DNA of 64,000 nucleotides, from positions 109,600-173,599 of the forward strand of contig NZ_MCGG01000017.1 of NCBI RefSeq assembly GCF_001746755.1, in the 5' to 3' direction. The position numbers and the translations under genes were made by a program. The notes beneath the pieces are model-generated. The model saw only the letters and a list, made by a program, of their open reading frames with translations. It was not told the DNA's origin and ran no database searches. Below, piece after piece: positions 24,088 through 34,009 of the stretch (its first letter is position 1; every line of letters begins with the position of its first letter). The stretch comes from Magnetovibrio blakemorei. Its GTDB lineage: Bacteria; Pseudomonadota; Alphaproteobacteria; Rhodospirillales; Magnetovibrionaceae.

Positions 24088-27000
24088 ATGCGTATACAGC
24101 GTCACTTCACAAAACAGGGGCAATCGCCCTACGCCAATATCGAATTTCGCACAACATCGAGCGAAATCCGCAATCCGAACGGCTCGATCGTCTTTAAACT
24201 GGACGATATGGAGGCTCCGGCAGCATGGTCCCAAGTGGCGTGCGATGTCATCGCCCAGAAATATTTCCGCAAGGCCGGTGTGCCCGCAGCGTTGAAACCC
24301 GTCGCAGAAGCCGATGTGCCCGAATTTCTGTGGCGCTCCGAACCCGACCGCGCCGCCCTGAAAAAGCTGAACGAAGACGACCGTTCCACGTCCGAAGTCA
24401 GCGCCAAGCAGGTGTTCGACCGTTTGGCGGGCACCTGGGCCTATTGGGGCTGGAAAGGCGGCTACTTTGACGCTGAAGAAGACGCTTCCGCTTATTATGA
24501 CGAAATGCGCTATATGTTGTGCAAGCAGATGGCGGCACCGAACTCTCCCCAGTGGTTCAACACGGGTCTGTTTTGGGCCTACGGCATCGATGGTCCGGCC
24601 CAAGGCCACCACTATGTGGACTTCACCACCGGTAAATTGGTCAAATCCAAATCTGCTTATGAACACCCCCAACCCCACGCGTGCTTTATTCAGTCCATCA
24701 GCGACGATCTGGTCGGCGACGGCGGCATCATGGATTTGTGGGTGCGTGAAGCGCGCCTGTTTAAATACGGTTCCGGCACGGGCTCGAACTTCTCCAACCT
24801 GCGCGCCGAAAACGAACCCCTATCGGGCGGCGGCAAGTCTTCGGGCTTGATGAGCTTCTTGAAGATCGGCGACCGCGCAGCGGGTGCCATCAAATCCGGC
24901 GGCACCACCCGCCGTGCGGCGAAGATGGTCGTGGTTGACGTCAATCACCCTGACATTGAAAACTTCGTCAATTGGAAAGTCACTGAAGAACAAAAGGTCG
25001 CCGCCCTGGTGACCGGATCGAAGACCGTTTCCAAGCACATGAACGCAGTGATGGCGGCATGTCACGGGGGTGCCGACGGCGATGATGAAAACCGTTTCGA
25101 CCCCAAAGAAAATCCGGCGCTGAAAAAAGCCATCTTGGCCGCCCGCCGCGCCATGATCCCGGAAAACTATGTCCAGCGCGTGATTCAGTTCGCCCGTCAA
25201 GGCTACACCGATGTCAAATTCCCCGAATTCGACACCGATTGGGATTCCGAAGCCTACATGACGGTTGCGGGGCAGAACTCCAACAACACCGTGCGCATCA
25301 CCAACGATTTCTTGGAACGCGTTCTCCAAGACGGTGAATGGGAACTGATCCGTCGCACCAACGGCGAAGTGCACAAGCGCATCAAGGCGCGCGATTTGTG
25401 GGAAAGCATCGGTCATGCTGCATGGGCGTGTGCGGACCCCGGCATTCAATACGACACCACCATCAACGAATGGCACACGTGTCCTGAATCTGGTCGCATC
25501 AATGCGTCCAACCCGTGTTCGGAATACATGTTCTTGGACGACACAGCATGCAACTTGGCCTCGTTGAACCTTTACACCTTCCAGCGTCCCGATGCGTCTT
25601 TGGACGTGACGGCCTTTGAACACGCGGTGCGTTTGTGGACGGTGACGTTGGAAATTTCCGTGCTGATGGCGCAATTCCCATCCCCCGAAATTGCGCAACG
25701 TTCCTACGAATTCCGCACCTTAGGCTTGGGCTTCGCCAACATCGGCGGCTACTTGATGGCGGCGGGTCATTCCTACGACAGTGACGAAGGCCGCGCCATT
25801 TGCGGGTCCATTTCTGCATTGATGACGGGTGTCGCTTACGCCACGTCTGCCGAAATGGCGGGCGAGCTGGGCGCGTTCCCGGGCTATGCGCAAAATGCCG
25901 AAGCCATGCTGAAAGTCATCCGCAACCACCGTCGCGCCGCGCATTCCGATGCCACCGGCTACGAAGGCTTGTCGGTTCTGCCGGTGCCTTTGGATGTCGA
26001 CAGCTGCACCGACGGTGCCTTGGTCGCAGCGTCCCGCGAAGCTTGGGACCTGGCCCTGGAACTGGGTCAGCAACACGGTTATCGCAACGCCCAAACCACG
26101 GTCATCGCCCCCACCGGCACCATTGGTCTGGTGATGGATTGCGACACCACCGGGATCGAGCCGGACTTCGCCTTGGTGAAGTTCAAAAAGTTAGCCGGCG
26201 GCGGTTACTTCAAAATCATCAACCGCATGGTTCCGGCGGCGCTGGCGCGTCTTGGCTACAGCGAAGCCGAAGTCGAAACCATGGAACGCTATGCCTTGGG
26301 CCACAGCTCGTTGAAAAACTACAAGGGCGCCATCAGCCACGCGGCCTTGATGGGCAAAGGCTTCACCGAAGAAGCCATCGGCGCTCTTGAAGCCGCCTTG
26401 AAGGATGCGTTCGACATCAAATTCGCCTTCAACAAATGGTCTTTGGGCGAAGAGTTCTGCACCCAGGTCTTGGGCATCGATGCTGCGCAACTTGATGAAG
26501 TCTCGTTCGACATGCTGGGTCACTTGGGCTTTAGCAAAGACGACATTGAACAGGCCAACACCTATGTGTGTGGCGCCATGACCTTGGAAGGCGCGCCGCA
26601 TTTGGCTGAAGAACACGTGTCCGTGTTTGATTGCGCCAACGCCTGCGGACGCATCGGCAAGCGTTATCTGAGCGTCGACAGTCACATCCGCATGATGGCG
26701 GCCAGCCAGCCGTTCATCACCGGGGCGATTTCCAAGACCATCAACATGCCCAACGATTCCACCGTTGAAGACTGCAAAGACGCTTACATGCTGTCTTGGC
26801 AGTTGGGCATCAAAGCCAACGCGTTGTATCGTGACGGCTCCAAGCTCAGCCAGCCTTTGCAAGGCTCCTTGCTGGACGGCGACTTGGCGGACGACGAAGA
26901 AAGCTTGTCGGAACTCTACAACGACAACGCCGCCATCGCGGCCCGCACAGGTGTCATCACCGAACGCATCATCGAACGCATTATTGAACGCGACAAATTG

Positions 27001-27789
27001 CCCGATCGGCGCAAGGGTTACACCCAAAAGGCCATCGTGGGTGGACACAAAGTCTATCTGCGCACGGGTGAATACGACGACGGGCGCATCGGTGAAGTGT
27101 TCATCGATATGCACAAAGAAGGCGCGGCGTTCCGCTCCTTGATGAACAACTTCGCCATCGCCATTTCCATCGGTCTGCAATACGGCGTGCCGTTGGAAGA
27201 ATTCGTCGAAGCGTTCACCTTCACCCGGTTCGAGCCGTCAGGCTTGGTTGAAGGCAACGAAACCATCAAGATGGCGACCTCGATCTTGGACTACATCTTC
27301 CGCGAACTGGCGGTGAGCTATCTGGCGCGCAACGATTTGGCCCACGCCAAACCCGCCGACCTGATGCCCGACGCCATGGGTGCCGGCCATACCGAAAGCG
27401 ATATGGACATGATGGAAGACGCCATCAGTGCAGTTGAAAAACTGACCTCTCAAGGGTTCGTGCGTTCACGCAAACTGACCGTCATCAAAGGTGGCGCGGG
27501 TGACAAAAAAGCCAAACCGCAACCTGTCGCGGCTGAATTGAAAAAAGCGGTGTCCGGCGGTGGCGGCATGCCGCAATCAGTTTCCGGCGGCATGGCCCAC
27601 GCGGGCGGCTCGATGAGCGTTGAAACCACGTTGGTGGAAACGGTCGACATCCACATGGAACGTGTGCGCGAAGCGCGCATGCGCGGTTACGAAGGGGACG
27701 ACTGCCCTGAATGCGGTAACTTCACGCTGGTGCGCAATGGCACTTGCTTGAAGTGCGACACCTGCGGTGGCACGACGGGCTGCTCCTAA
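24088..27789 (+). CDS. nrdJ: Class II (adenosylcobalamin-dependent) ribonucleotide reductase
   Basis: A 1233-residue reductase that makes deoxyribonucleotides with or without oxygen, using B12. N-terminal FTKKGQSP-like start, [22 protein letters not shown] with the active-site Cys and family Asn/Glu region, [16 protein letters not shown], and a C-terminal extension ending [28 protein letters not shown] that holds a zinc-ribbon-like set and the redox cysteines. This long NrdJ form is typical of alphaproteobacteria. No class I nrdAB is in the window. A terminator follows 125 bases later. Upstream boxes point to NrdR control. Confidence 0.97.
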   Translation: MRIQRHFTKQGQSPYANIEFRTTSSEIRNPNGSIVFKLDDMEAPAAWSQVACDVIAQKYFRKAGVPAALKPVAEADVPEFLWRSEPDRAALKKLNEDDRSTSEVSAKQVFDRLAGTWAYWGWKGGYFDAEEDASAYYDEMRYMLCKQMAAPNSPQWFNTGLFWAYGIDGPAQGHHYVDFTTGKLVKSKSAYEHPQPHACFIQSISDDLVGDGGIMDLWVREARLFKYGSGTGSNFSNLRAENEPLSGGGKSSGLMSFLKIGDRAAGAIKSGGTTRRAAKMVVVDVNHPDIENFVNWKVTEEQKVAALVTGSKTVSKHMNAVMAACHGGADGDDENRFDPKENPALKKAILAARRAMIPENYVQRVIQFARQGYTDVKFPEFDTDWDSEAYMTVAGQNSNNTVRITNDFLERVLQDGEWELIRRTNGEVHKRIKARDLWESIGHAAWACADPGIQYDTTINEWHTCPESGRINASNPCSEYMFLDDTACNLASLNLYTFQRPDASLDVTAFEHAVRLWTVTLEISVLMAQFPSPEIAQRSYEFRTLGLGFANIGGYLMAAGHSYDSDEGRAICGSISALMTGVAYATSAEMAGELGAFPGYAQNAEAMLKVIRNHRRAAHSDATGYEGLSVLPVPLDVDSCTDGALVAASREAWDLALELGQQHGYRNAQTTVIAPTGTIGLVMDCDTTGIEPDFALVKFKKLAGGGYFKIINRMVPAALARLGYSEAEVETMERYALGHSSLKNYKGAISHAALMGKGFTEEAIGALEAALKDAFDIKFAFNKWSLGEEFCTQVLGIDAAQLDEVSFDMLGHLGFSKDDIEQANTYVCGAMTLEGAPHLAEEHVSVFDCANACGRIGKRYLSVDSHIRMMAASQPFITGAISKTINMPNDSTVEDCKDAYMLSWQLGIKANALYRDGSKLSQPLQGSLLDGDLADDEESLSELYNDNAAIAARTGVITERIIERIIERDKLPDRRKGYTQKAIVGGHKVYLRTGEYDDGRIGEVFIDMHKEGAAFRSLMNNFAIAISIGLQYGVPLEEFVEAFTFTRFEPSGLVEGNETIKMATSILDYIFRELAVSYLARNDLAHAKPADLMPDAMGAGHTESDMDMMEDAISAVEKLTSQGFVRSRKLTVIKGGAGDKKAKPQPVAAELKKAVSGGGGMPQSVSGGMAHAGGSMSVETTLVETVDIHMERVREARMRGYEGDDCPECGNFTLVRNGTCLKCDTCGGTTGCS

Positions 27790-27914
27790 AGCCCCCGGCG
27801 TTCCCTACGCGAGGCCCCAATAGGGACCGTAAAAAGGGCTACGTAAGACGACTGTCGGTTAGGTTCGTTTTTCCGACATCCAAGGGATCCAGTACTCCTC
27901 CCTGGATCGACTTA

Positions 27915-27954
27915 GAGGGCGTTCAGCGAATTTCGCTGCGCCCTCCCCTTTTTT
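27915..27954 (+). terminator. Rho-independent terminator after nrdJ
   Basis: GAGGGCG pairs with CGCCCTC, and inside it CAGCGAA with TTCGCTG, forming a long hairpin at 27915-27945, followed by CCCTTTTTT. Confidence 0.92.
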
Positions 27955-28045
27955 GGGGCCTAAAGCAAAATCGGCGAAAAATTGGCTTTTGGAAAATACC
28001 TTTAGGACATGGTATCCTTTGGCCTTGACGCAGAGGATGCCGCCC

Positions 28046-28690
28046 ATGTTTCGCTCCGCAGTTTTATATCTCAGCACGTTCGTTTTGGCTTTGGTCTTAG
28101 GTGCCGGCCTTCCGGTGCTGGCCGATGATGGCTATGACGCTTATCAAAACGGCGACTTTGCCTCAGCGCGGAACATTTGGCTCAAGACCGCCTACAAAGA
28201 CCCCTATTCCGCCTACAACCTGGGGACCCTTTTCGAAACCGGAAAGGGTGGCGATGCGGACCACAAGGAAGCTTTCAAGTGGTACGACGAAGCTGCCAGG
28301 AAGGCCCGTGGCGATGAGATGACGGCGCTGAAACGTCAAGTTGTACTGTCCATGGGACGGCTTGTCGTGAAGAACAAAGACGCCGATTTAATTTCGACGG
28401 CGGGCATGTATTTGTCCACCTTGGCGATGAAAACCGGCGATCCGGCGGCCCTGCGCATACGTGGCCTGTTGATGGAGTTTCAAGCCGATCATTCCATCGA
28501 AAACGACATCGCCAACGCCGATAACCCCATGCGTTTCGCCTATGGCTTGTTCACGGTCGCCGCGGAACGAGGTTCGCAAAAAGCTTCAGAGGACGCCAAA
28601 CGGGTGTGGGAAAAAGTCGACGACAAAATGGCTGCGCTCAACAACACCAAACTGGTACGTGACGAGTTGCTGCGAAATGGTGTGAACTGA
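28046..28690 (+). CDS. Secreted Sel1/TPR-like repeat protein
   Basis: A 214-residue exported protein. The signal peptide runs from MFRSAVLYL to a cleavage site near VLADD. The mature part begins with a Sel1-like helical pair (YQNGDFASARNIWLKTA, AYNLGTLFETGKGG, EAFKWYDEAA) and continues as helices ending in FTVAAERGSQKA. Such repeats usually bind partner proteins. The start at 28046 has AGAGG nine bases upstream. Its stop abuts the stop of the convergent gene. Confidence 0.78.
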   Translation: MFRSAVLYLSTFVLALVLGAGLPVLADDGYDAYQNGDFASARNIWLKTAYKDPYSAYNLGTLFETGKGGDADHKEAFKWYDEAARKARGDEMTALKRQVVLSMGRLVVKNKDADLISTAGMYLSTLAMKTGDPAALRIRGLLMEFQADHSIENDIANADNPMRFAYGLFTVAAERGSQKASEDAKRVWEKVDDKMAALNNTKLVRDELLRNGVN

Positions 28691-29002
28691 TCAGATCCGG
28701 TCTTGATCGGAATGTTTGTCTTGCTCCCCCGGATTGCTCTTGGGCAACGTCTCGTCTGGCTCGGAGGGCTTGCGGCGAATGAGGATATCGCCGTTGGGTA
28801 AAATCACCGGAGCCGCGTACTGCGGCACGGCTTTGATCATCAGCTCCAGGGCTTGCAACATCATGCGCGACGCCCCTTCCAACAGTTCTTTCGGGCTACT
28901 TTGGCTGTCAACGCCCGGAATATCCATCGTGTCCGCGTGAGCGGGCTGAGCGCTGATGAGCAGGCCTAAAACGGCGAGTGGCGCAAATAACTTAATAAGC
29001 AT
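28691..29002 (-). CDS. Small secreted protein, unknown function
   Basis: A 103-residue protein with a signal peptide ending AQPAHA. The mature 80 residues have one amphipathic helix (LLEGASRMMLQALELMIKAV), PNGDILIRRKP, and a charged disordered tail. The pattern recurs in small alphaproteobacterial periplasmic proteins whose role is unknown. AAAGG precedes the ATG at 29002. It directly abuts the convergent Sel1-like gene. Confidence 0.65.
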   Translation of the reverse strand: MLIKLFAPLAVLGLLISAQPAHADTMDIPGVDSQSSPKELLEGASRMMLQALELMIKAVPQYAAPVILPNGDILIRRKPSEPDETLPKSNPGEQDKHSDQDRI

Positions 29003-29135
29003 CCGAGGGCCTTTCGAACGGTGTTGGAGCAGGACACACTCTAGCACCTCGGCACCCATTTCACCATCACCAGATCAGCATGAAGCCTTTAATACGGCCC
29101 CAAACATCCCCACATACTCTGGAGGCCGAAAAAGG

Positions 29136-29402
29136 ATGACGCTGATCATGAACAAGCCAAAAATCGCCGCCACTGAACCCCAACCCGTGAATCTGGAAGC
29201 CGGCAAAAAATATGCTTGGTGCAGTTGCGGACATTCTCAAACCCAGCCATTTTGCGACGGTTCTCACAAGGAGCAAGGTTTTAAACCCGTCATATTTACC
29301 GCCGAAGAGTCCGGCGAAGCCTGGCTCTGCATGTGCAAGCAGACCGCCACCCCGCCCTTTTGCGATGGTAGCCATGCCAACTGCACAGATGAGCCGACTT
29401 GA
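29136..29402 (+). CDS. CDGSH iron-sulfur protein, tandem clusters
   Basis: An 88-residue protein with two CDGSH motifs: CSCGHSQTQPFCDGSH and CMCKQTATPPFCDGSH. Each three-Cys-one-His set binds a 2Fe-2S cluster, as in bacterial mitoNEET relatives of the type with two tandem motifs. These proteins act in redox or Fe-S handling. GGAGG lies ten bases before the ATG at 29136. It has no signal peptide and stands alone. Confidence 0.92.
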   Translation: MTLIMNKPKIAATEPQPVNLEAGKKYAWCSCGHSQTQPFCDGSHKEQGFKPVIFTAEESGEAWLCMCKQTATPPFCDGSHANCTDEPT

Positions 29403-29418
29403 TTGTGCGGCTGAATAA

Positions 29419-29709
29419 TTACTCGTACGTGCAGAGATAAGCCGTGTCGTGATAGACTTTGAGCTGGAAGCTTTTTCCAGATGCGACTTCAAACGATGCA
29501 CCGGAGGCGAACACCTGCCAATCGGACGCGCCGGGCAGTTTGACCGTCAACGCGCCGGAAATCACGGTCATGACTTCTTTTTGGCTGGTGGAAAATTCGT
29601 ATTCACCGGGCGCCATGACGCCAACGGTTGCGGGCAGTTTTTCACCTTTAAACGCGATGGATTTAACGGTGCCCTCAAAATATTCATTTACGCTAAACAC
29701 GGTCTTCAT
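29419..29709 (-). CDS. ppnP: Pyrimidine/purine nucleoside phosphorylase (PpnP)
   Basis: A 96-residue cupin matching the PpnP/YaiE family (formerly DUF1255): [40 protein letters not shown], and the [19 protein letters not shown] stretch near the end. It phosphorolyses nucleosides to base and ribose phosphate. The start at 29709 gives the usual length. It is convergent with the CDGSH gene. Confidence 0.9.
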   Translation of the reverse strand: MKTVFSVNEYFEGTVKSIAFKGEKLPATVGVMAPGEYEFSTSQKEVMTVISGALTVKLPGASDWQVFASGASFEVASGKSFQLKVYHDTAYLCTYE

Positions 29710-29808
29710 CTCCAATTCAGTGTGAGTTGGAGGCATGTATACCCGTGCGCCCCCCCATGCAAGCAAAGAAATGCAAGCTCTGGAAGCATCATGGCTTGAA
29801 TCTTGACC

Positions 29809-30303
29809 CTAAAAATCTTGAATAGCGATGATCACCTCTTTCAAACCGCAATCGCAGCTATGAGGATCATCGAAATGAACACAGCCCTTTTTATGCTGCA
29901 CGTAGCCCAACGCTTTATAGGACATATTTTTCAGCGTGCCCGCATGGCTGTTTAAGGTGCGTTCGACCACGATGGACAGGTAATCGGGATCGATCGGCTT
30001 GGCAATAAAGTCGATCGCGCCATTGCGAAAACATTCCACCGCCACCGCCTGCGAGTTGTCGGATGTCAGCACAATGGTGGGCGTGGAAATACGCGCCTTG
30101 TCCATATCGCGCAACACCGACAGGCCGTCTTGCCCAGGCATTTGATAATCCAGCAGCACCAAATCAATGCCGCCTCGCAACAGCTGGCTGACCGCACCCT
30201 CGGCTCCGGGCAACGTGCTTACGCCATAGCCCTGATCCATCAAAACCGTTGTTACCCAGAGTCGAAAATCTTCGTCATCATCGATTACTAAGACGTCTGG
30301 CAT
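29809..30303 (-). CDS. Response regulator with Cys-rich tail
   Basis: A 164-residue single receiver domain (about 1-120) with the acidic pocket IDDDED, phospho-acceptor Asp52 in LLDYQMPG, the T/S site in IVLTSD and Lys in FIAKPI. There is no DNA-binding output. After the receiver, about 40 residues contain HKKGC, HFDDPHSCDCGLK, giving three Cys and two His that could bind a metal. The start at 30303 has GGGGGA six bases upstream. No kinase is adjacent. Confidence 0.85.
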   Translation of the reverse strand: MPDVLVIDDDEDFRLWVTTVLMDQGYGVSTLPGAEGAVSQLLRGGIDLVLLDYQMPGQDGLSVLRDMDKARISTPTIVLTSDNSQAVAVECFRNGAIDFIAKPIDPDYLSIVVERTLNSHAGTLKNMSYKALGYVQHKKGCVHFDDPHSCDCGLKEVIIAIQDF

Positions 30304-30465
30304 GATCAATCCCCCGCAATCTCACACAACGTATTACATATGGGGATGTACTGATGATAGTGTTACAACTTTTTTTACATCATCATCCAATCTTGAGATC
30401 GATCCGCACAGGGGTTACAGTTCAGCCCAATTGTCCCGCAGCGCTTTTTATTAATTGAGGTCCAC

Positions 30466-30930
30466 ATGTCCACCATAGACGCCCGCTTGACCGAACTTGG
30501 CCTGACCCTGCCCCAAGCCGCCGCCCCTGCCGCAAACTATGTGCCCTTTGTGCGCACCGGAAACTTGGTGGTGATTTCGGGTCAGATCACCTTGGAAAAT
30601 GGCGTTCTCAAATATGTGGGACGGGTGGGCGAAGATTTCACCACCGAGCAAGCCTATGAGGCGGCAAAATTGTGCGGTCTGAACCTGATTGCCCAACTCA
30701 AAGCCGCGTGTGACGGCGATTTGGACCGGGTCACGCGGGTTGTGCGCCTGGGCGGTTTCGTCAACTGCACGGCGGACTTCACCGAGCAACCCAAAGTCAT
30801 CAACGGGGCATCGGACTTGATGGCCGAAGTTTTTGGCGAAAAAGGCAAACACGCCCGCGCAGCGGTCGGCGTCAACACTTTGCCCTTGGGTGTCGCGGTT
30901 GAAATTGAAGGCCTGTTCGAGATCGCATAA
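30466..30930 (+). CDS. RidA/YjgF-family protein
   Basis: A 154-residue member of the larger RidA subgroup (TIGR-like YjgF with N-terminal extension): SGQITLENG, AAKLCGLNLIAQLKAA, RVVRLGGFVNC and GKHARAAVGVNTLPLGVAVEIE with the conserved Arg. RidA proteins hydrolyse reactive imines/enamines from PLP enzymes. It is followed after 49 bases by a GNAT protein on the same strand. Confidence 0.9.
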   Translation: MSTIDARLTELGLTLPQAAAPAANYVPFVRTGNLVVISGQITLENGVLKYVGRVGEDFTTEQAYEAAKLCGLNLIAQLKAACDGDLDRVTRVVRLGGFVNCTADFTEQPKVINGASDLMAEVFGEKGKHARAAVGVNTLPLGVAVEIEGLFEIA

Positions 30931-30979
30931 GCGCAATCTTCTTCTTGCCGTTACCCCTACGGCACCACATATCCAAGCC

Positions 30980-32161
30980 ATGCCCGATGGTCACGAACAC
31001 ATAAACATTTCCTTGGTTGAAACGATTGGTGCTGTCTCGCCCGATCAATGGGACGGTTGTGCGGGTCCCGCCAATCCGTTTGTCAGCCATGCCTTTTTAT
31101 CCAGTTTGGAAGATGCAGGGTGCGTGCAGGCCGACACCGGTTGGGCGGCCCGCCATGTGCTGATCCAAGACGACAGCGGTACCCTTTTGGCCGCAGCCCC
31201 AATGTACCTCAAGGGCAATTCCATGGGCGAATACGTGTTCGATTGGGGCTGGGCCGAGGCTTACGAGCGCGCAGGCGGACGTTACTACCCCAAACTCCTT
31301 TGCGGGGTGCCATTTACGCCCGTCACAGGACCCAGGTTGTTGGTGCGCGGCGATGTTCAGCCGAGCCTGGCCTTAAACCTCAAACACCAATTGGCCCAAA
31401 CCATGTCAGAGGCTGTCCAAGGCGCAAAGCTGTCCAGCCTGCACGTCAACTTCATCCCCGTCACAGACGTCCAGGTCTTTGCCGACGCGGGCTATCTGGC
31501 GCGCACCGGGCTTCAATATCACTGGCAAAACCAAAGCTATGACTGCTACGATGACTTTTTGGCCCAGTTGTCGTCGCGCAAACGCAAGGCCCTGAAAAAA
31601 GAGCGCCGGGCGGCAACGGAAGGTACCGGGCTGCACATTGAGCACTTGAGCGGGGCCGACATCCAGGCGCGCCACTGGGATGCCCTTTATGGGTTTTACA
31701 GAGATACCTCCAACCGCAAATGGGGCCAGGCGTATCTCAACCGAGATTTTTTTGAACTGTTGGGCCAGCGCCTGGCGAACAAGGTCGTGCTGGTGATGGC
31801 CATGCGCGGCGCCGACATCGTCGCAGGCGCGCTCAATCTGGTCGGCGACGATGCCCTTTATGGCCGCTATTGGGGCTGCAAAGAAGAGATTCCCTACCTG
31901 CATTTTGAAGTCTGTTACCACCAAGCCATCGATATCGCCATTGAACGGGGTTTGGCGCGGGTCGAAGCCGGGGCTCAAGGTGAGCACAAAATAGCGCGCG
32001 GCTACCTGCCTCAGATAACTCATTCCGCGCATTTCATCCCCGATACTAACTTTCGCGCCGGAGTATCGGCATTTTTGGATCGCGAACGCACCGCCATTGC
32101 CCATGAACGTCAAATCCTGCTGGCCGAAAGCCCCTATCGACAAAGCGACAGCTTGGGTTAG
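30980..32161 (+). CDS. DUF482/FemAB-like GNAT acyltransferase
   Basis: A 393-residue protein of the DUF482 peptidogalycan-like family: NPFVSHAFL at the start, GWAARHVL, FDWGWAEAYERAGGRYYPKL, the basic RKRKALKKERR helix, and YGRYWGCKEEIPYLHFEVCYHQAIDIA followed by VEAGAQGEHKIARGY. The GNAT fold likely transfers an acyl group from a carrier to an amine; the substrate is unknown. The ATG at 30980 gives the family N-terminus; the longer frame from 30833 overlaps the RidA gene. Downstream, a small secreted protein follows at eight bases. Confidence 0.87.
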   Translation: MPDGHEHINISLVETIGAVSPDQWDGCAGPANPFVSHAFLSSLEDAGCVQADTGWAARHVLIQDDSGTLLAAAPMYLKGNSMGEYVFDWGWAEAYERAGGRYYPKLLCGVPFTPVTGPRLLVRGDVQPSLALNLKHQLAQTMSEAVQGAKLSSLHVNFIPVTDVQVFADAGYLARTGLQYHWQNQSYDCYDDFLAQLSSRKRKALKKERRAATEGTGLHIEHLSGADIQARHWDALYGFYRDTSNRKWGQAYLNRDFFELLGQRLANKVVLVMAMRGADIVAGALNLVGDDALYGRYWGCKEEIPYLHFEVCYHQAIDIAIERGLARVEAGAQGEHKIARGYLPQITHSAHFIPDTNFRAGVSAFLDRERTAIAHERQILLAESPYRQSDSLG

Positions 32162-32169
32162 AATTGGTT

Positions 32170-32490
32170 ATGAAAATCATCTTGAAATTAATCGTATGGC
32201 CGATGGTGTTGATGGTGTTGAGCGCTGGTGCACTCAGCAGTGCGGCCAACGCCATGGCGATCAACCGCTGCATGCGCGTGCTGAAAGATTCGGCTGGACG
32301 CGAAACCGTAGTCAACACGTGTGCGCCGTGCATGACGGTCAAAGTCGAACGTCAGCGTCCCGGACAAACCATGGGCACCCCCAGCCAGCGCGAATTCAAC
32401 ATGCCCGGTGGGTCCAGCATGCCGCTACCGTTTCTCGGCCCCGGCACCACCCGCATCATGAGTGAAGCGCCCTGCCCAGAAGCACAATAA
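32170..32490 (+). CDS. Small secreted Cys-containing protein, unknown function
   Basis: A 106-residue protein with a signal peptide (hydrophobic core to about residue 28, cleavage near ANAMA). Mature region: four cysteines (INRCMRV, NTCAPCM, APCPEAQ) that could form two disulfides, and a Pro/Gly/Met-rich second half. No strong ribosome-binding site is visible; it begins eight bases after the acyltransferase stop, suggesting coupling. Family not recognised. Confidence 0.62.
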   Translation: MKIILKLIVWPMVLMVLSAGALSSAANAMAINRCMRVLKDSAGRETVVNTCAPCMTVKVERQRPGQTMGTPSQREFNMPGGSSMPLPFLGPGTTRIMSEAPCPEAQ

Positions 32491-32520
32491 GTAGCTCAAT
32501 AAGGGTTTAAGGGCACGGCT

Positions 32521-32694
32521 TTATCTCGGCACGGTGACGATGGCGTCTTGTTCGTCAAGCGCTGCCAAAATGTGTCGCCACCCGTTTTTGCGGGCCTCAT
32601 AGCGGGCGTCCTCCAATCCCAAATGACGGACCAACAATATGGCCAGCTGGTGGTTGGCATTGAATTTGCGGCCCAAATAAACGTTCATGCTCAT
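32521..32694 (-). CDS. Small protein, unknown function
   Basis: A 57-residue protein starting MSMNVYLGRKF from an ATG with GGAGG eight bases upstream, a strong initiation signal. The sequence (HHL-type helices, then ARKNGWRHILAALDEQDAI) looks like a small helical cytoplasmic protein. I do not recognise it. The frame is open for 23 codons further upstream, but that part would precede the ribosome-binding site. Confidence 0.55.
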   Translation of the reverse strand: MSMNVYLGRKFNANHQLAILLVRHLGLEDARYEARKNGWRHILAALDEQDAIVTVPR

Positions 32695-32773
32695 GTTGCA
32701 TCCTCCGCTTTCATTCCCGGTTTCCCAAATTGGCAAAGGGGCACAGAATAAAAAAGAAGCCACGGTCTGAAGT

Positions 32774-32824
32774 TTGTGTATTTATATGAGTTGATTGCCC
32801 TGCTTACTTAAAGTAAATACACAA
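32774..32824. promoter_or_regulatory. Perfect 11-bp inverted repeat, possible operator
   Basis: TTGTGTATTTA (32774-32784) and TAAATACACAA (32814-32824) are perfect inverted copies separated by 29 bases. Inside the spacer and right arm is a second palindrome, TTACTTAAAGTAA (32804-32816). The site lies about 80 bases upstream of the 57-residue protein gene. No T-run follows, so a terminator is unlikely. Confidence 0.45.
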
Positions 32825-32945
32825 CGCAACCTTCTCCCCCCCTTAGAGAACGCCCAAAGGTGGGGTTTTGTGAACGCAAAATGCAAAATGCGCGGTCACT
32901 GTCCTGACCCGCGTTGGGTCGTACCTAAGCCACCTCAAAACACCG

Positions 32946-33983
32946 CTAATGATTATGACGATGATGCTCATCGGGATAATGTGGATGGGTGTGACGTGTG
33001 GCTTCGTGAAGATGTTTGTGAATGTGCGGACCATCAGGGGAATGATCGTGCTCATGTCCGTGATGCCCATCGGCATGAGCGTGAACATGGGAATGTTCTA
33101 GGGGTTGGTGTTCATGGGCGTGTGCATGGCGTTCACTCATATGGAGCCAAACTCCGATTGCCATCAGCCCGCCCGCCAAAACAAGGGCTGGGGTCAGGGG
33201 ATCACCAAGAAGCGGGACAGCTATGATTGCCCCGACGAAAGGAGCGGTAGAAAAATATGCCCCTGCCCTGGCCGTACCAAGTTCGCGCAAGGCCATCACA
33301 AAGAGCACAAGGCTGATCCCATAGCCCAAAAACCCAACAATTCCCGACAGTGCAAGCGTACCTGCGGACGGAATGGCGGTCCCGACAATCATCGCAAGAC
33401 AAACGTTCGTTGCACCCGCAACAAGTCCCTTGATCGCAGCGATTTGAAACGGGTCTGACAGCGACACTTTGCGCGTCAGGTTGTTATCAATTCCCCAACA
33501 CAAGCAGGCCGCCAAGATGGCAAATACAGGCCAGGGGGATTGCACGTCGATCCCGCCCGACCATGACAGGACGACGGCCCCAACAACGATGGCCACCATG
33601 CCAAGGGCAATGCGCAAATCGAAGTTTTCACGAAAAACATACCACGCAAGCAGCGCCGTAAAGACCCCTTCCGCATTCAGCAAAAGTGAGGTGGCAGAGG
33701 CGGACGTTCCTGCCAACCCCCACATAAGAAGGACAGGCCCGGCGATACCGCCGGCAGCCACGGCACCCAACATCCAAGGCCAGTCACGGCGCACAAGTTC
33801 GTCGCCCTTAGAACCACGGACAAAGCGGACAACTGTCAACCCAAGGCCCGAACCGAAATAAAAAAGCCCGGCGAGCAACCATGGGCTTACGTCAACCAAC
33901 AACATCTTTGCCATCGGCGTGCTGGCTCCGAAAAGAATGGCCGCACTCATGGCTGAGATAATACCAGTTCGTTTTGAACTCAT
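32946..33983 (-). CDS. EamA/DMT-family transporter with His-rich tail
   Basis: A 345-residue inner-membrane protein with ten predicted spans in two EamA repeats (about 5-130 and 145-280; FGASTPMAK and the LLNAEGVFTALLAW stretch are typical). The last 65 residues are extraordinarily His-rich (alternating His with Ala, Glu, Asp), like metal-handling permeases. The ATG at 33983 is preferred; a TTG at 34007 immediately after the clpA stop would add eight residues. Export of a metabolite or a metal complex is possible; the tail suggests metal sensing or storage (inference). Confidence 0.85.
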   Translation of the reverse strand: MSSKRTGIISAMSAAILFGASTPMAKMLLVDVSPWLLAGLFYFGSGLGLTVVRFVRGSKGDELVRRDWPWMLGAVAAGGIAGPVLLMWGLAGTSASATSLLLNAEGVFTALLAWYVFRENFDLRIALGMVAIVVGAVVLSWSGGIDVQSPWPVFAILAACLCWGIDNNLTRKVSLSDPFQIAAIKGLVAGATNVCLAMIVGTAIPSAGTLALSGIVGFLGYGISLVLFVMALRELGTARAGAYFSTAPFVGAIIAVPLLGDPLTPALVLAGGLMAIGVWLHMSERHAHAHEHQPLEHSHVHAHADGHHGHEHDHSPDGPHIHKHLHEATRHTHPHYPDEHHRHNH

Positions 33984-34009
33984 GAGCACGGCTTTATCTC
34001 GCGCCAACG

